DNA from: Limnohabitans sp.
GTDB lineage: Bacteria > Pseudomonadota > Gammaproteobacteria > Burkholderiales > Burkholderiaceae_C
Direction of reading: 5' to 3'
DNA length: 64,000 nucleotides
Assembly (NCBI GenBank): GCA_030158125.1
Contig: JAOATL010000021.1
Location: 62,001 to 126,000, forward strand
Shown here: positions 27,201 through 42,200 of the stretch, in pieces
How positions within the stretch are numbered: position 1 is the stretch's first letter
Layout of the letters: each line of letters opens with the position of its first letter
Made by a program: the position numbers and the translations under genes
Notes under the pieces: model-generated
What the model was told of the DNA's origin: nothing
Seen by the model: the letters and a program-made list of their open reading frames with translations, nothing else
Database searches by the model: none

Positions 27201-30200
27201 GCCATTCACAAATGACAGGTTGTAGTTGTTATCTGTTCCTGACAACGTATTGATGTAGGTTCCAACATTGGTTCCCGTGGCGCCAGATGCCGTAACGCCT
27301 GTCAGCACGGCAGCCGTCTCACCATTGACCAAGCCAGAAGCCGCGAAGCCAGTGGCCGATTGTGCTGCACCGTTGTAGGTAAGATTTGCGCTGTTACCCG
27401 TCACCGTCGCGTTGGCCTTGCTAATGCTCAGACCACCGTTGGTGTAGCTGATGTTGTAGTTGCTGGCCGATGTGCCAGCACCTGCGGTGGCCACCAAGTT
27501 GTCGGCATATGCCGTGGCGTTGTAGTTCCTGCCCGTGCCGTAGCCCGTGATCGTAAAGTTGTCGCTGTTCTTCAGGCCAGTGATGGTGGCCGCACTGTTG
27601 GTTTGTGCCTGGCCTGTGTATGTGACCGACGTGTTGGCACCCGTCACGCTCAAGGATGCAGGCGTAATGGCCATCGAGCCGTTGGCGTACGTGAAGTTGT
27701 AGTTGGTTGCGCTCAGGTTGTTAGCTGCAGCCGTGATCGGCTCATTGCCCACGTTGCTGGTCAGGTTGGCCGCTGTTGCAAGTGTGGGTGTACCCGTAAC
27801 GACAGAGCCGTTGTCGCTGCCAAGATAACCCGTCACTGTGTAGGCCAGCGCTGGATTGGCATCACCATAAACGCGCGTCTTGTTGTCTGCAGTGACCACC
27901 AAGTTGGCTTTGCCAATCACCAGTGAACCGTCTACCAATGTAAGGTTGTAGTTGTTATTACTCGTGCCTGTGATGGTGTTAGTGTAAGAACCAACGTTGG
28001 TGCCTGTTGCACCTGACGCATTCAACCCCGTCAGAACTGTCGCAAGCTCATTGTTGACCAGGCCTGTCACCGTAAAACCACTCACTGTTTGTGCAGCACC
28101 GTTGTAGGTGACTGTTGAGCTGTTGGCAGTCACAGTCGCGTTGGCTTTGCCAATCACCAATGAACCGTTTACAAAGGTCAAGTTGTAGTTGTTGGAGGTG
28201 CCAGATACAGTATTGATATAGGTTGCAGCACTGGTTCCGGTGACACCCGAAGCGGTAACACCCGTTAAAACTGCAGTTGTTTCATTGTTCAACAGCCCCG
28301 TCGCTGTAAATCCAGAAACTGATTGCGGGAGCCCCGTGTAAGTAACCGTTGCGCTATTACCCGTCACGGTTGCGTTGGCCTTGCCGATGTTGATGCCTCC
28401 GTTGTTATAGGTAATGCTGTAATTGCTGGCCGAAGTGCCGGTGGCAGGCGTGGCCACTAAGTTGTCGGAATATGCCGTTGCGCTGTGGTTTGTGGCTGTG
28501 CCGTAACCAGTGATTGTGAAGCTGTCACTGTTTTTAAGGCCCGTGATGGTGGCTGCACTATTGGTTTGCGCCAGTCCCGTATAGGTCACAGAAGTATTGG
28601 CGCCCGTCACGGTCAAGGCAGCAGGGGTAATGGCCAACGCGGCACTGTTGTAGGTCACGCTGTAGTTATTTACCTTTGCGCCAGCACTAGCGCCTGAGCC
28701 AAGTGCAATGCTGTAGTTGCCAACGTTCTCACCCGCACTTCGCGAAAGTGTGCCTGTAACATCGGCCAAGGTATCTGTCACTGATAACGATGCGAGCGAT
28801 CCACTTGCGATGCCAACAGATAAATTAGGATCTACCGCACCATAGACCTTTGTTGCGCTGTTGGCGCTTAAAGTGATGGGTCGCGCACTGATCGCGAAGT
28901 TAGCCGGCACAAAGGTAATGGCATAGTTGCTGTTCGCAACTGTTCCTTGCGAAATGGCATAGCTTCCCACGTTTTCACTCACGGCTCTGCTCAGAGAACC
29001 CGTGAAACTGTCACCAGTAACCAAACCACGGCCTGCACTGAAGGCTTCAGGTGTATAGCCAAGCGCAACAGGGTCTGCATTACCGTAAGTCTTGGATTGA
29101 TTGCTATCGGCATTAATTGTGATGGGACGAGTCGTAATGGCGCCGTTATTTCCAGAAAGAGAAGTACCACCGCTGAGGTAGTAATTGTTTTTATCTGCGC
29201 CGTTCAGACTTAAATTCGAAACACTGAAACTGAGATTGCTGCCTGTGTTGCTTTGACTAAACGCCCCGGCGCCAGTAGCGCCCACCACATCACCCGTCAA
29301 CAAATTTGACAAATCAATGGTCAAGCCTGACATTGAAGTACTGCCATCGTAGACTTTAGACACATTGGTGGTACTGGCTGTTATCGCTCTTTGCGCCACA
29401 TCCACTGAACCTGTGTAAATCGGTGCACCGGTGAAATTGGACCCAACCTTCGTGTAGTTGGTGCCGGTTGTGCTGTAACTGTTACCTGCATTCAAATTGT
29501 TGCTGGTGCTTGTGGTGCCTGCTGCGGTCAAGGTGAATGTTGCGCTACCACCGACGCCATCTGAGTAGGTGTATGTGTTGCCTGAAGCTACGGTTTGCGT
29601 CAAAGTTTTCAACACATTCACACCGTTCATGTACTCAACACTGGTAGGCACCAAGCTAGGCGTTGTGCCATAGGTCACTGCAGCATTTGCCACTTTCACA
29701 AGCAAGGTTTCCGCAGGCACGATGCTGTAATCACCCGCAACATACTGAATGGTGTAGTTATTAGACGTCAGGCCAGCCGGTTGTAATACGCCCGAGTAAG
29801 GGTTGAGACTGGCGCTGTCCACGCCGGCATTGTTACGTGTAATAGTAAGTGTGCCACCCAGAACTGCGCTGGTCTCGCCGCCAACAAAGCCAGTGATCGA
29901 AGCGCCGTTAAAACCAGCAACATCAGACTGCGTCACAAACTTAGCATCGGCTCTGGCTGTCACTGTTAACGTTGCCGGCGTTATGTTCGCCGTCAAACCA
30001 GCAGGTTGCGAGAGGGTATAGTTGCTGGCGTCGGCCCCCGTCAGGGCATTGCCGTCGACAGTCACAGCAATGTTATTCGCCACATTGGCACTTGCAAAAG
30101 TGCCATAAGAGCCTGACGTACTCAGGCCAACCGCATCACTGCCCACCACGCCCACCAGAGCTGCAGAGGATGAGTTGAGGGTGGCAATTGTGCCTGTGTC

Positions 30201-33200
30201 ATAAACCTTATTCGCGACCGTTTGCCCCGAAATGGTCAAGGCTTTGGGAAGAATCGTCAATGCGCCTGCGGCATAGCTGATGGCGTAATTTGACAAGCCA
30301 GAACCCGTTGCACCGCCAATCAAAATGCCGCTTGTAGGTCCTGAATAAATACCAGCACCTTGCCCCACGGGTACAGTCGAATTATTGTTCTGAGTTAACA
30401 CCACAGCAGTGACTGTGTCGCTGTTGATCAAGCCAGAAGTGCTGAACCGAGTAGCGCCTGTGTTGTTGGTACCCAAGTCCAATGCCGTGCCGTAATTGGT
30501 ACTTTGATCAGCGGCACTGACCGTTAACAATTTGGGCGTAATCGTCAGGGTGCCGTTGACGGTTGTAAAGCTGTAGTTTGTGGCCGACAACGTTCCTACT
30601 GCAGGCGTGATGGCTACCGTACCCACGCCAGTGCTGCTGTTGGCATTGGTGGTCAAAACAGGTGCACCCAAAATGACCGAAGCATTTTCACTGTTCACAA
30701 AACCAGTGATGCTGTAGGACAGCGTGGGATTGGCACCCCCATAAACACGTGTTTGGTTATCTGCCGTCACATTCAGGTTGACTTTGGCAATGTTCAATGC
30801 GCCATGCACCAAGGTCAGGTTGTAGTTGTTGTCCGTTCCTGAGACTGCGTTGGTATAGGTCCCCGCGTTGGTGCCTGTTGCGCCTGAAGCTGTGACACCC
30901 GTTAGAACGGCCACGTTATCACCATTCACCAAACCTGTTGCTGTAAAGCCAGACACCGATTGGGTGTGACCGGTGTAAGTGCCGCTCACGCTGTTGCCCG
31001 TCACTGTGGCGTTGGCCTTGCCAATGACCAAAGAACCATTCACCAAGGTCAGGTTGTAGTTAGCGTCTGTGCCTGACACCGTGTTGGTGTACGTACCTGC
31101 ATTGGTGCCTGATGCACCTGAGGCGCTCACCCCAGTTAACACTGCAGGCAATTCATTGTTGACCAGTCCCGTCACTGCAAAGCCCGATACCGATTGCGCC
31201 TGACCCGTGTAGGTGCTGCTTGCACTGTTGCCTGCGACTGTGGCATTGGCCTTGCCAATGACCAAAGAACCGTTCACCAAGGTCAGGTTGTAGTTGTTGG
31301 ATGTTCCTGACACCGTGTTGGTGTAGGTGCCCGCATTGGTTCCAGTTGCACCAGACGCATTCAACCCATTTAGGACGGCTGAGGTTTCATCATTCACCAG
31401 CCCAGTGACTGTGTAGCCACTCACCGTTTGTGCGGTGCCGTTGTAAGTAACGCTAGCGCTATTACCAGTAACGGTTGCGTTGGCTTTGTTAATGACCAGA
31501 GAACCGTTCACGAATGACAGGTTGTAATTGTTGGCAGTACCCGAGACGGTGTTGGTGTAGGTTCCAGCATTGGTTCCTGTCGCGCCAGATGCCGTAACGC
31601 CTGTCAGCACTGCAGTGGTTTCGCTAATCACCAAGCCAGAAGCTGTAAAGCCAGAAACCGATTGCGCAACGCCGTTGTAAGTGCGGCTTGCGCTGTTGGC
31701 TGTCACCGTGGCATTGGCCTTGCCAATGCTGAGACCGCCGTTGACGTAGCTGATGTTGTAGTTGCTGGCCGACGTGCCTGCACCCGCCGTGGCCCCCAGG
31801 TTGTCGGCATAAGCCGTTGCACTGTAATTCGTACCGGTACCGTAGCCCGAAATGGTGAAGCTGTTGCCGTTCTTCAAACCTGTGATGGTGGCATCACTGT
31901 TGGTTTGTGCCAGACCTGTGTAGGTGACCGACGTGTTGACACCGGTGACGATCAAGGGCGCGGGTGTAATGGCCATCGTACCGTTGGCGTAAGTGAAGTT
32001 GTAGTTTGTGGCGGTCAGGTTATTGGCGGCCGCTGTGATTGCTAAATTGCCAACGCTGCTGGTCAGGCTGGCAGTGGTTGCAATAGTTGGTGCACCGCTG
32101 TGAACAGAAGCGCCCTCGCCGTTCACATAGCCAGAAACGGTGTAGGTCAATGTTGGGTTGGCATTTCCGTAGACTCGTGTTTGGTTGTCTGCCGTCACGA
32201 GCAAGTTGGCCTTGCCAATGACAAGTGAACCGTCCACCAAAGTCAGGTTGTAGTTGGTGGAAGTTCCCGACACAGTGTTGGCATAAGTTCCCGCAATGGT
32301 TCCAGAGGCACCAGATGCTGTAACACCTGTCAGTACTGAGACAGATTCACCATTGACCAAACCAGTGGCCGTAAAGCCAGATGCAGATTGCGCTTGGCCT
32401 GTGTAAGTCAGGTTTGCGCTATTGGCTGTCACAGTAGCGTTGACCTTGGCAATCGTCAAAGAACCATCGACCAATGTTAAGTTGTAGTTATTACCACCTG
32501 TACCCGTCACAGTGTTGGTATAAGTACCCGCGTTAGTGCCTGATGCACCTGCTGCCGCAACGCCATTCAGCACTGAAACCGACTCATCATTGACCAAGCC
32601 GCTAACTGTATAACCGGAAACCGATTGCGCTTGGCCTGTGTAATTGCCGATTGCACTGTTACCTGTCACTGTGGCATTGGCTTTGCCAATGCTGATACCG
32701 CCATTGGTGTAAGTGATGTTGTAGTTGCTGGCCAACGTGCCTGCAGCTGCCGTGGCAACCAAATTGTCTGCATAAGGTGTCGCGTTGTAGTTTGTACCCG
32801 AACCGTAGCCCGTGATGGTGAAGCTGTTGCCATTCTTCAAGCCTGTGACAGTGGCCGCACTGTTAGTTTGTGCCAGACCTGTGTAAGTGACGGATGTGTT
32901 GTCACCCGTGACGCTCAAAGGCGCCTGCGTAATGGACATCGTGCCATTGGCATACGTGAAGTCGTAATTGGTCGCACTCAGGTTATTGGCCGAAGCTGTA
33001 ATGGCGACAGTGCCCACATTGCTGGTCAGGCTAGCGGTGGTTGCAAGTGTTGGCGCACCAGTGTGGGCAGAGGCACCCTCGCCGTTCACATAGCCGGACA
33101 GGGTGTAGGTCAGCGTTGGGTTGGCACTGCCGTAGATTCGTGATTTGTTGTCTGCTGTCACGACCAAGCTTGCTTTACCAATCGTCAAGCTGCCGTTGGT

Positions 33201-36200
33201 GTAGCTGATGTTGTAGTTGCTTGCGGACGTCCCCGAGTTTCCAGTGGCCACCAAATTATCGGCATATGCAGTGGCACTGTAGTTTGTGCCTGTGCCATAG
33301 CCTGAAATCGTAAAGCTGTCACTTCCCTGTGTTCCCGCTATTCCCGCTGTGGCATTGGTCTGCGCCAAACCGTTGTAGGTCACAGAGGTGTTCACACCCG
33401 TTATGCTCAAACTGGCTTTCGTAATGGTGCTGGTCGAATTTGAAACGTACGATATTGCGTAATTGTTTCCGCTGTTGCCATCACTGATGATTGCGTTGCT
33501 CAGATTGGCCGTTTTGTTTGCAGTGCCAGCATCTTTCGTGGCGAACGACAAAGTTGCAGCTGTTACCGCGTCACCTGCCACACCCAATTGAGAACTCAAG
33601 CTTGTTAATTGCGATGCCTGAATGGTGTACAAGGTATCACTGTTGTAGACCTTGCTGATGACGGGCGCTGTGAGCGTCACCGCTTTCGGATTGATCGTTG
33701 CCGTGGTGGAACCAGAAATACTGGCGGTGTAATTGCCAGAATCTGCGCCACTCAATGTGCCGCCACCAATGACCAAGTTTTGTAGCCCTGCGTTTTTGGT
33801 GGTAAAGCTTGCGGCAACACCAGAAACCGTGAGCAAATCGCCTGTGATCTGACCAGACACCGAACCAGAATTTGTGACAGTGGCAGTGGTTCCACCGTCA
33901 TAAGCCTTATCCGATACGGCAAAGCCAGTAATGTTGACCGCCTTCCGATCTACCGTTAACGTGCCATTCGTAGCAGTCACGTTATAGCCAAGGGCAATGG
34001 CACCACCTCCCAAAATGGTATAGGTTCCTGCTTTTAATTTATTGGCTGTGGCGTAAACGGGACTGCTGATGGTGTAAGAGGCAACGTCACCATTGACCAG
34101 GCCAATCGTCGTTCCGGTCAATGTAATGGCATCACCATAAACCACTGTTTGACTGTCGGTGGTCACAGTCGCTGTTACAGCTTGGCGGTAAACGGCGTAG
34201 TTTCCGCTGGTTCCCAGTGCTGTTGTAAAGTTGGATGTGCCGGGTTTGCTGTTGTATCTGAAGTTGCCAGTACCAGAACCCACGAGGCTGGTGATGCCAG
34301 TACTGTCAGCCACCGAACCTGTGTAAACAATTAAACGGCCATTTGTGCCTGTGGTGATGGAAGGCGATCCTGACAACACAACATTGCCGCCAGTGGCTGT
34401 ACCAGCCGCAGTGTTCGAAGCCGCCGTTAACACCATTGCAGAGGACGTGGTGTTGCTGGTTGCCACAGATTGCGCAAAGGTTAAATCACCAGCATAGGTG
34501 CTGATGCCAATCACACCCGTGGCAGTAACACCGCTGGTGCCGGCCACAGTACCAATGGTCAACGCATTTTTATTGGCAAATATAAAGCCTGAAACATCGG
34601 AGGCTGCCAAGGTGCTCACGGCGTTGTTGGCAGCGTTGTCCAAGGTCACATTGCCGCCTTGCATCAACAAGTTAGAAGCAACTACATACCCACTTGCACC
34701 ATTCACGACATCACCCGATGCTTTCAAAGTGATGGTATTGGCACCAGTCGCAGTGAGTGCGGCATTGACGTTGATGGCTCCACCATAAATGGTAACTGGC
34801 CCTGCCACACTGGTTGCAGCGCCAATGGTGATGTCGGCAGTGTTGGAAGCCTTACCCAGTGTCAACCCAGTCGTTGAGATCAGGTTAACGTTGGATGGCC
34901 AACTGAGTGCAGAGGTGAAACTACTGGAAATTGGCTCCAGTGTCACTGTGCCAGTATTTTTAATATTCAAGGCACCAACGATATTAAAGTTATTGGCTTG
35001 TAAAACCACATTGCCACTGGTAGCAATCGAGTTACCCACATTGGTTCCTACATTGAAGGTGGTGCCACTGTAAATATTGATGCCTTTGTCATTCACACCG
35101 GTACCGATACCTGTCACTGTGACGTTTCCACTTGTGGAATAAATAGACGTCACGCCAGAGTCTTGGTTGATACCGGCATAAGCGCGGGCGGTTCCGGTGC
35201 CAGCGGTACCACTCAGGCTGACATTGCCGCTGACTGAATAAATGGACATGGCAGTGCCACAATCGCAGAAATTAATGCCGGCGCTGTGGTTGGCCGCTTT
35301 GTAATTGGTACCGCCAAGACCTGTCATGGAGATGTTGCCGGTAGTGGATCTAACCACCGACCCAATGACCATATCAATACCCAGACTGTAGCTGTCTGTT
35401 GTGTAACTTGCGCCAACCCAACCCTTGCCGCGCAAGTCAATATTGCCGGCGGCTGAATTGATAGTGGCATTATTTAAGTAAATGCCCCGGTATGCCCAAA
35501 CAGAATTGAGAGACGAGACCGACCCTTCGGCATATCCACTTCCATCCGCTCCCCCGCCCAAGGTAATGTTTCCTCCACTGGTACTGGTGGTTTGATTATT
35601 CAAGTTGATGGACCCACCCGCCGCACCATCGGTATTGGATGTTAAGAGAACGTCGGCGCCCGTGGTTGTCAGGGATGCGGTAGCAATAATGCTGTCAGCT
35701 GAATACAAACTGATCGTGCCACTTGCACCACTTGTAGTTGTTAATGCGCCACTAACAGTGATGTTGCCACCATAAATACTGATGGGCCCAGCAATGCTGA
35801 TGGCATTGCTGATGGTGACATTGGCATTGGATGTTGACGTAGATTTGCCAATCACTAAGCCTTTTAGGCTGCCAATGCTGTTGATGGTCATGTTGGCGAT
35901 TGAGCCAGTACCAGCAAAGTTGGTCGCACCAGCGCCACTCCAAGTGAATTGCCTGATGACTCCTGAACCATCTGTGAAGGCATTGCCGTAAGGTGCAATG
36001 GTTAAGGTTCCAGTGCTAGTAACAGAGGTCGTACCGATGTACTGATAATCACCCAGCAAAGTAATTGACCCAGCACCCACGTTAAAGACTTGTGCAGCGC
36101 CATTGGCAATGGCCAGGTCATAACCAGCGCCAGTTCCAACATTGCCAGCAAGCCAAATTGACCCTCCGGTTGTCGTCCAATTGCCCTGGGTATCAATGGC

Positions 36201-39200
36201 GTACGTGTTATCACCACCAGCGCCAGCTGCACCGTTGCCAACTGTTAGGCCGTTCCATGTAGTTGAACCGCTGCCACCACCCGCCCAAATATGCCCACCA
36301 TTGGTCGTGAAAGTGCCAGCCAACGATGTGCCACTCGTGTTACCGCCATCAGACTCAGACCAGAAAATCATATTCAGCTTGCCAGTACCGCCAGCTGTAT
36401 CGGTCTTAATTTGATTACTGCCATTCCATAAATTAACCCGAGCGCTAGACTTTAAGGACAATGTTGAATCAGAGCTGCCATTTTTCTGAATGGTTAGTCC
36501 AGACATCGTGATGTTACCAGTCACATCAAGTAGCGCATTCCCAGAAAATGTCATGCCACTGATGGCGTTGACTGCGCCAATCGTTAACGCTGCATTATTT
36601 TTAAGTGTGAGCGATCCAATACCGCTTGTGGCAATGGTGCTCAAGGTATTGCCACTGTTTGACAATGTGTAGCTACCAGCGCCAATGAATCCGACACCAT
36701 AACTAGCAGAGCCTACAGCACCCGACAAAGTCATGGTGCCTGCACCGCCAATATAGGAAGCAGAACCTACTGTGATGGCACCGCTGTAGGTGGCTGGTGT
36801 TGATGCACTTGAGTTAATGAGTGCGCCGTTGCTGCTTACACCGTAACCATTGAGAGTCAACGCTTCTGAGGTTCCTAAGGTATACCCGTTCAGGTCTAGG
36901 GTGGCACCCGCTGTGATGGATGTGCCCGCTGCTGTTGTGCCTAATGGTGTATTGGTAGAAGTGCCATTGGTACCCAAGCGAAGCGTACCAGTGCTGATGG
37001 TTGTCAAACCTGTGTAGGAGTTAGCGCCAGAAAGTGTCTGAGTACCTGCACCAGATTTTGTGAGTGCAATGGGTCCTGAAATCACGCCGCTGAAGTCATG
37101 GCTGCCAGTTGCATTGGTAATACCGAGCGTACTAGAAGACGTGACCGTAATGCCTGCATCGTTGGTATCGGTTAAACCGCCCGCACTCAAGGTAACTGAG
37201 GCAGCTGTTATGCCCGTCACGCCGTTGTAAGTGCCAATATTTAACACGCTGGCAGTCGTGAATGTCAGACTTCCCGTGCCAATGTTTGCCACCAATGAAG
37301 AAATATTGTTACTGGCATTGTTAAAGCTGTAGTTTTGATTGTTGCTGAGCAACGCTAGGCCATAAGCTGTCATCGCGCCCGTAATGGAGGGTGCTTTAGC
37401 CTTGATTGAAATGTAGCCATTGGTGGTATTGGCAGTCACAGAACCAGTCCAGTTCAAACCAGTGGTTGCAGCAAATGCAGGATTCGCTGAATCAGCGATT
37501 GCAAACAATGGTGATGGCGTTGAACCTGATAAGTTGCTAACCGCATTTGCCAGGGTAGTTACCGTATCCAGCTTTGCCCCCTGGAAATTAACCGATCCAT
37601 TGCTTGCAGAAGCATTGATCGCATTGGAGTAAATGCCGTATTGTGTGGTTGTTGCGCTAGAGGTGTAGCCAGACACAGTCACATTGCCATTACTTGAAGT
37701 AACAGAGCCAGTGCCTAAATAAACACCATGACCACTGGTTGCATAGCCAATGATATTGACATCCGTTTTAGCCGAAACGGATCCATACCATGCATCTTGG
37801 TAATGCCCGTAATTTTGACCGGCAGCAGAAATGGACACCGATCCTAAAGTCGCGGTAATTGGCAGACGGATGATGGCGCCACCATAGGAAGCATCATTGC
37901 TTAAGCCGTTCATCACGATGTTGCCTTCATCAGATGTAATGCCACCGCCACTGTCCGCTGTATAAGTGAGGTAAAGACCAATCCCTGAAGCGGACACCCC
38001 ATTAAGTGTCAGATCGTTCTTAGCCCGAATGGTCACGGCACCGCTATAAAGCGTAAGGCCACCAGAAATATTTGCCCAATTGGCAACTCCACCTGTTGCA
38101 CGGTTCGCATAACCCGTCATACTGATCGCGCCGTTGTAGCTGCGTATCACTTGTGAAGAGCCCCAAAGGATGATGCCGTGCCCCTGCTGATTAACCCCGT
38201 TCAAACCCAATGAAGCACCATTGGCATAAATACTGATATCGCCATAAGCAATAATTTTGGTGCTGGTGCCATCCAACCTCAAAGCCGCACCAGTGATATC
38301 GTTCCATGAGGAGCTAGAATTAATGGTAATGTTGCCGCCAACAGTTGGCGTGGTGGTGTCGTTACCAGCAACCACCCCCCCGCCATTAATATAAATACCG
38401 TAACCCGAATTCGCCGTTGATGTAATAGAAATATTACCAGTCGTCGATTGGATAAATCTACTGCTTGTATGATAGAAAGACCACTGCGCCCCTGTTGTAG
38501 TGGCAGTCATTGCGATATCACCAACCGCCTTCAAAGAGCCCGCACCAGCAATGTAGACGCCATGGTATCCGCCAGTAGCACTACCAGTAACTGTTAACCC
38601 ATTGTTGGCAATAAGAGAACCCGCAACCATCTCTAGACCTTGCTGAGTTCGTCCAGTGGCGCTGATCGTAATAGAACCGCCAGTTACCGGAACTGTTGAA
38701 GCGGATGTGTCTGTCGAACTTGCACTTGCAGCGATGCTACCGCTCAAATACATACCGTAGTTCCCAACTGCAGTAATGGAAATATTGCCAGCGGTCGATT
38801 GCATCACGCGGCTACCACTGAAATCAAAACCCGACTGAGCACCATTAGTAGCCGAATCGATGGTGATATTGCCAACAGCCATAAAGGTTCCACTGCCATA
38901 AATAAAAGCACCTTGGTAAGCACCTGTACCTCGAGCGGTGATATCAAGTGCGCCAAAAGAGACCAGTGAGCCTGATGAAGTTTGAATGCCATAGGAACCC
39001 GCACCGGTCGCGCTAATGGTGAGGGTGCCGCCTGCAGTAGGCGTGGCGGTTGGCGTGGCGGTATTGCTGCTCGCATAAATACCGCCTGTAGTACCCATGT
39101 AAAGACCACCACCAGTGCCGTTGGAGGTAATCGAAATATTACCGCCTGTCGATTGGATGAGGCTATCGTTATACATAGTCAGACCCCAACCACCTGTGGT

Positions 39201-42200
39201 CGCACTAATTGCAATATCACCAGAAGATCTGACTTTACCGCCTACCCCTTCCAAACGGAAAGCATGGGCCGAACCGCCAACTGCGGTAATCGAAATGGCG
39301 CCGTGAGAGATTAAGGATCCGGTATTTACTTGCATGCCATAGCTACCAGAATTGGCTGTGGCATTGATAGTGATGGTGCCACCACTGGTCGGCGTAGTGA
39401 GATGATTTCCTGCAATCAAGCTACCCACTAAATAGAAGCCTTGCGTACCTTCAGCAGTCACAGAAATATTGCCTGCTGTAGTTTGAACAACTTTACTACC
39501 CTCGATTGACACACCCCAGTTACGGCTAGCGTTTTGGCCATTAATAGTTATGTCACCAGCTACATTAATGCTGCCTGCACCAAAGATATAAACACCGTAT
39601 TCATTACTTCCGCCTGTGCCCGCAATCGACAAACCGCCGCTTGATGTGATTGAACCAGCAGCCATTCTGTAGCCACTGTATGCAGATGTGCTACCAGCGG
39701 TAGCGGTGATTGAGATTAAGCCCGTGCCAGCAGTGACATCACCTTTGAAGTGATAAATACCATGGTTAGCGCCCGTTGACAAGCCATTTAAAGTGATGGT
39801 ACCTGTGCCGGAAGTGCTCAAGGCCGTGCCGGTAAAGTCTATCCATATCCCTACACCAGTGGAAGAAGCAGTTGAATTACCTCGACCGAAAATAGATATA
39901 TTTCCGCCTGCCGCATTTAAAGAGCTCCACAGCAAAACACCAATGGTATCTGACTGACTGCCTCCATAACTGGCGTAACCAGCCGTGCAAGAGTAGTTTG
40001 CCGCGCAACCCGAAGTGGTGTCGCCTGTGCCGCCACGAATAGTGATGTTGCCACCGAAAGTGTTTACGGTCGCGCTAGCAAGCGTCGCTTTAAAACCACC
40101 GCCGCCGGTATTGTCTACATCTGAATAAAAGTTGGTTGTCAGTGATTTGCCTGATGCCCCAGCAATCGTAGACGACACCAAGATGTCACGCGATGCCATC
40201 AAAGTAAGCGTGTTGGCATTGGTGTTGTTGGTGATTGCACCAGAGATGGTGATGTCTTTACCGGCTGACACCGTTTGCAGGGTGGTGGCACCACTCAAGC
40301 TGCTGGCATTCACGGTTAGCGCCGACGTGGTTTTAAGAACAAGCGCGCTATTCGTAATGGTGAGAGCGGCCACACTGTTGCTTGTGTTCTCAGCCGTCAC
40401 ACTTGCACTGTTCACAAAGCTGACGGTGTTGGTGCTAGCAGAAATAGCACCACTCATGGTGATGGCGCCAGAGCCACCGATCGATGTATTGGCTGCAATG
40501 GTCACCGCGCCGCTGGCAGTGGCAGCGGTCGCGCTTGAGTTGATCAAAGCGCCATTGCTGCTTATGCCTGCGCCACTTAAGTTAAGGGCATTGGCTGCAT
40601 TAAAACCATTCAGATCGACTGTGTAGCCAGTTTGCACTGTTACCAAACCAGAACCGAATGCACCAGAGGTAATCGTGCCAACAGAGCTAATACCTGCTTT
40701 CAATGTACCGCCAGAAACGGTAGTGCCGCCTGTGTACGTGTTTGCACCCGTTAACGTCAAGACGCCAGCGCCTGTTTTAGTAGCACTGCCCGTCCCGGAA
40801 ATGATGCCATTCAAAGTGATGGAACTGCCAGCATTAAAGGTATTTGCGCCCGTTAATGCCACCGTGCCATTCCAGATTTCTCCAGAACCGTTGGTGCCCT
40901 GTAACGTACCGCCATTGAGCGTTAAGTTATTTGAAAGCGTACTTCGATCGGTAAAAAGCGTTGCGCCAGTGCCTACGGTAATAGCCCCTGTGCCAAAAGC
41001 AGCGCGTGTCAGACTGGCATTACCGCCAGACAAAGTACCACCAGTCACCGTTGTCGTGCCGCTGTAAATATTTTCACCTGACAGTGTCACAGTACCCGTT
41101 TGAGTGCCACCGTTTATGGCTAAAGCAAATGAACCATCAACAATCCCATTCAATGTGAGCGAATTACCAGAAGTGGCGGCCAAGCCACTAGCCGCTGTCA
41201 AAGTGATGCCCCGCTTAGCATCCAATGCCGCAGCACCAGTGGCTTGTAAAACACCGCCACTTAATGTGATTGAGTTGGCAGTCGTTGTAGATGGAACAGT
41301 GCCTATGTTTCGATCTGTTGCAATCGACAACATACCCGCTGAAATGGTGGTTGTGCCGGTATAAGAATTCGTGGCAGACAGCGCCCAAGTGCCTGCGCCG
41401 GATTTAGTCAAACTGGTAGCACCTGTGTTGTCACCAAGGATTTGGCTTAAAGTAGCTGTGCCACTTCCTATTAAATTGAGGCTTCGGGTCGTTGTACCTA
41501 CGTAGCCAATTGAACCTGCATTGGTGAAAGTGAGTGCGCCAGTTCCAGAGGCATCGATGGTTCCGCCATTTGCACCAAGCGTGAACAGCCGGTCGGAACT
41601 AACAGCAGTACCTGTGTATTTCAGGGTGCCGCCGTTGAGGACTAAGTTGGAAGCAACATTCGTTGAAGCGCCGATGTGGCTGTTAGTGCCGCCATTGGCA
41701 AGGGTTCCAACAGACAAAATACCCCCGCTGATGGTGGTTACGCCGGTGTAGGTATTCGTACCAGTAAGCAACCAAGTTCCGACACCGGTTTTAGTCAAAC
41801 TGCTTAAGCCAGTGTTGTTTGCAAAAACGGGCCTTAAGGTGTTGTCACCGGTATTGCTGCCCGCCAGCGTGAGCGTGCGGGTACTAGTCCCTGTGTAAGC
41901 AATGGCGCCGGTATTGGTGAAATTTAATGCTCCAGCGCCAGAAGCGCTGATGGTGCCGCCGTTATCTGTGATGGTAAACAAGCGATCTGTACTGACAGCA
42001 GAACCGGTATAGGACAGCGTACCGCCATTTAAGACTAAGTTAGCAGCCACATTGCTAGAGGCACCAAGATTACTATTCAGTCCGCCGTTAGCCAGCGTTG
42101 CCACAGATAAGATGCCGCCAGTCAATGTGGTTGCACCGGTGTAGGTGTTAGCACCAGTAAGAGTCAAGGTGCCATCGCCAACTTTGGTTAGCGCAATGCC

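Larger units (their letters stand above)
21900..34170 (-). repeat. Tandem MBG/YDG repeat array inside the TpsA gene
   Basis: Roughly 240-bp units coding about 80 residues, each with a VTxNSAxxTYNGxAQ start, a GLVNxETxAVLTGV centre and a NYNLxLVxGSLxIGKA end, alternating with longer units of the NKTRVYGDANPxLTYTVTGY type. Repeats diverge by many synonymous changes overall, but some blocks are identical at DNA level (separate entries). Confidence 0.85.

Noticed and set aside
21900-34170. Regular repeats that could suggest a CRISPR array
   Set aside because: Units are about 240 bp, coding and in frame, with no short palindromic repeats or unique spacers and no cas genes.
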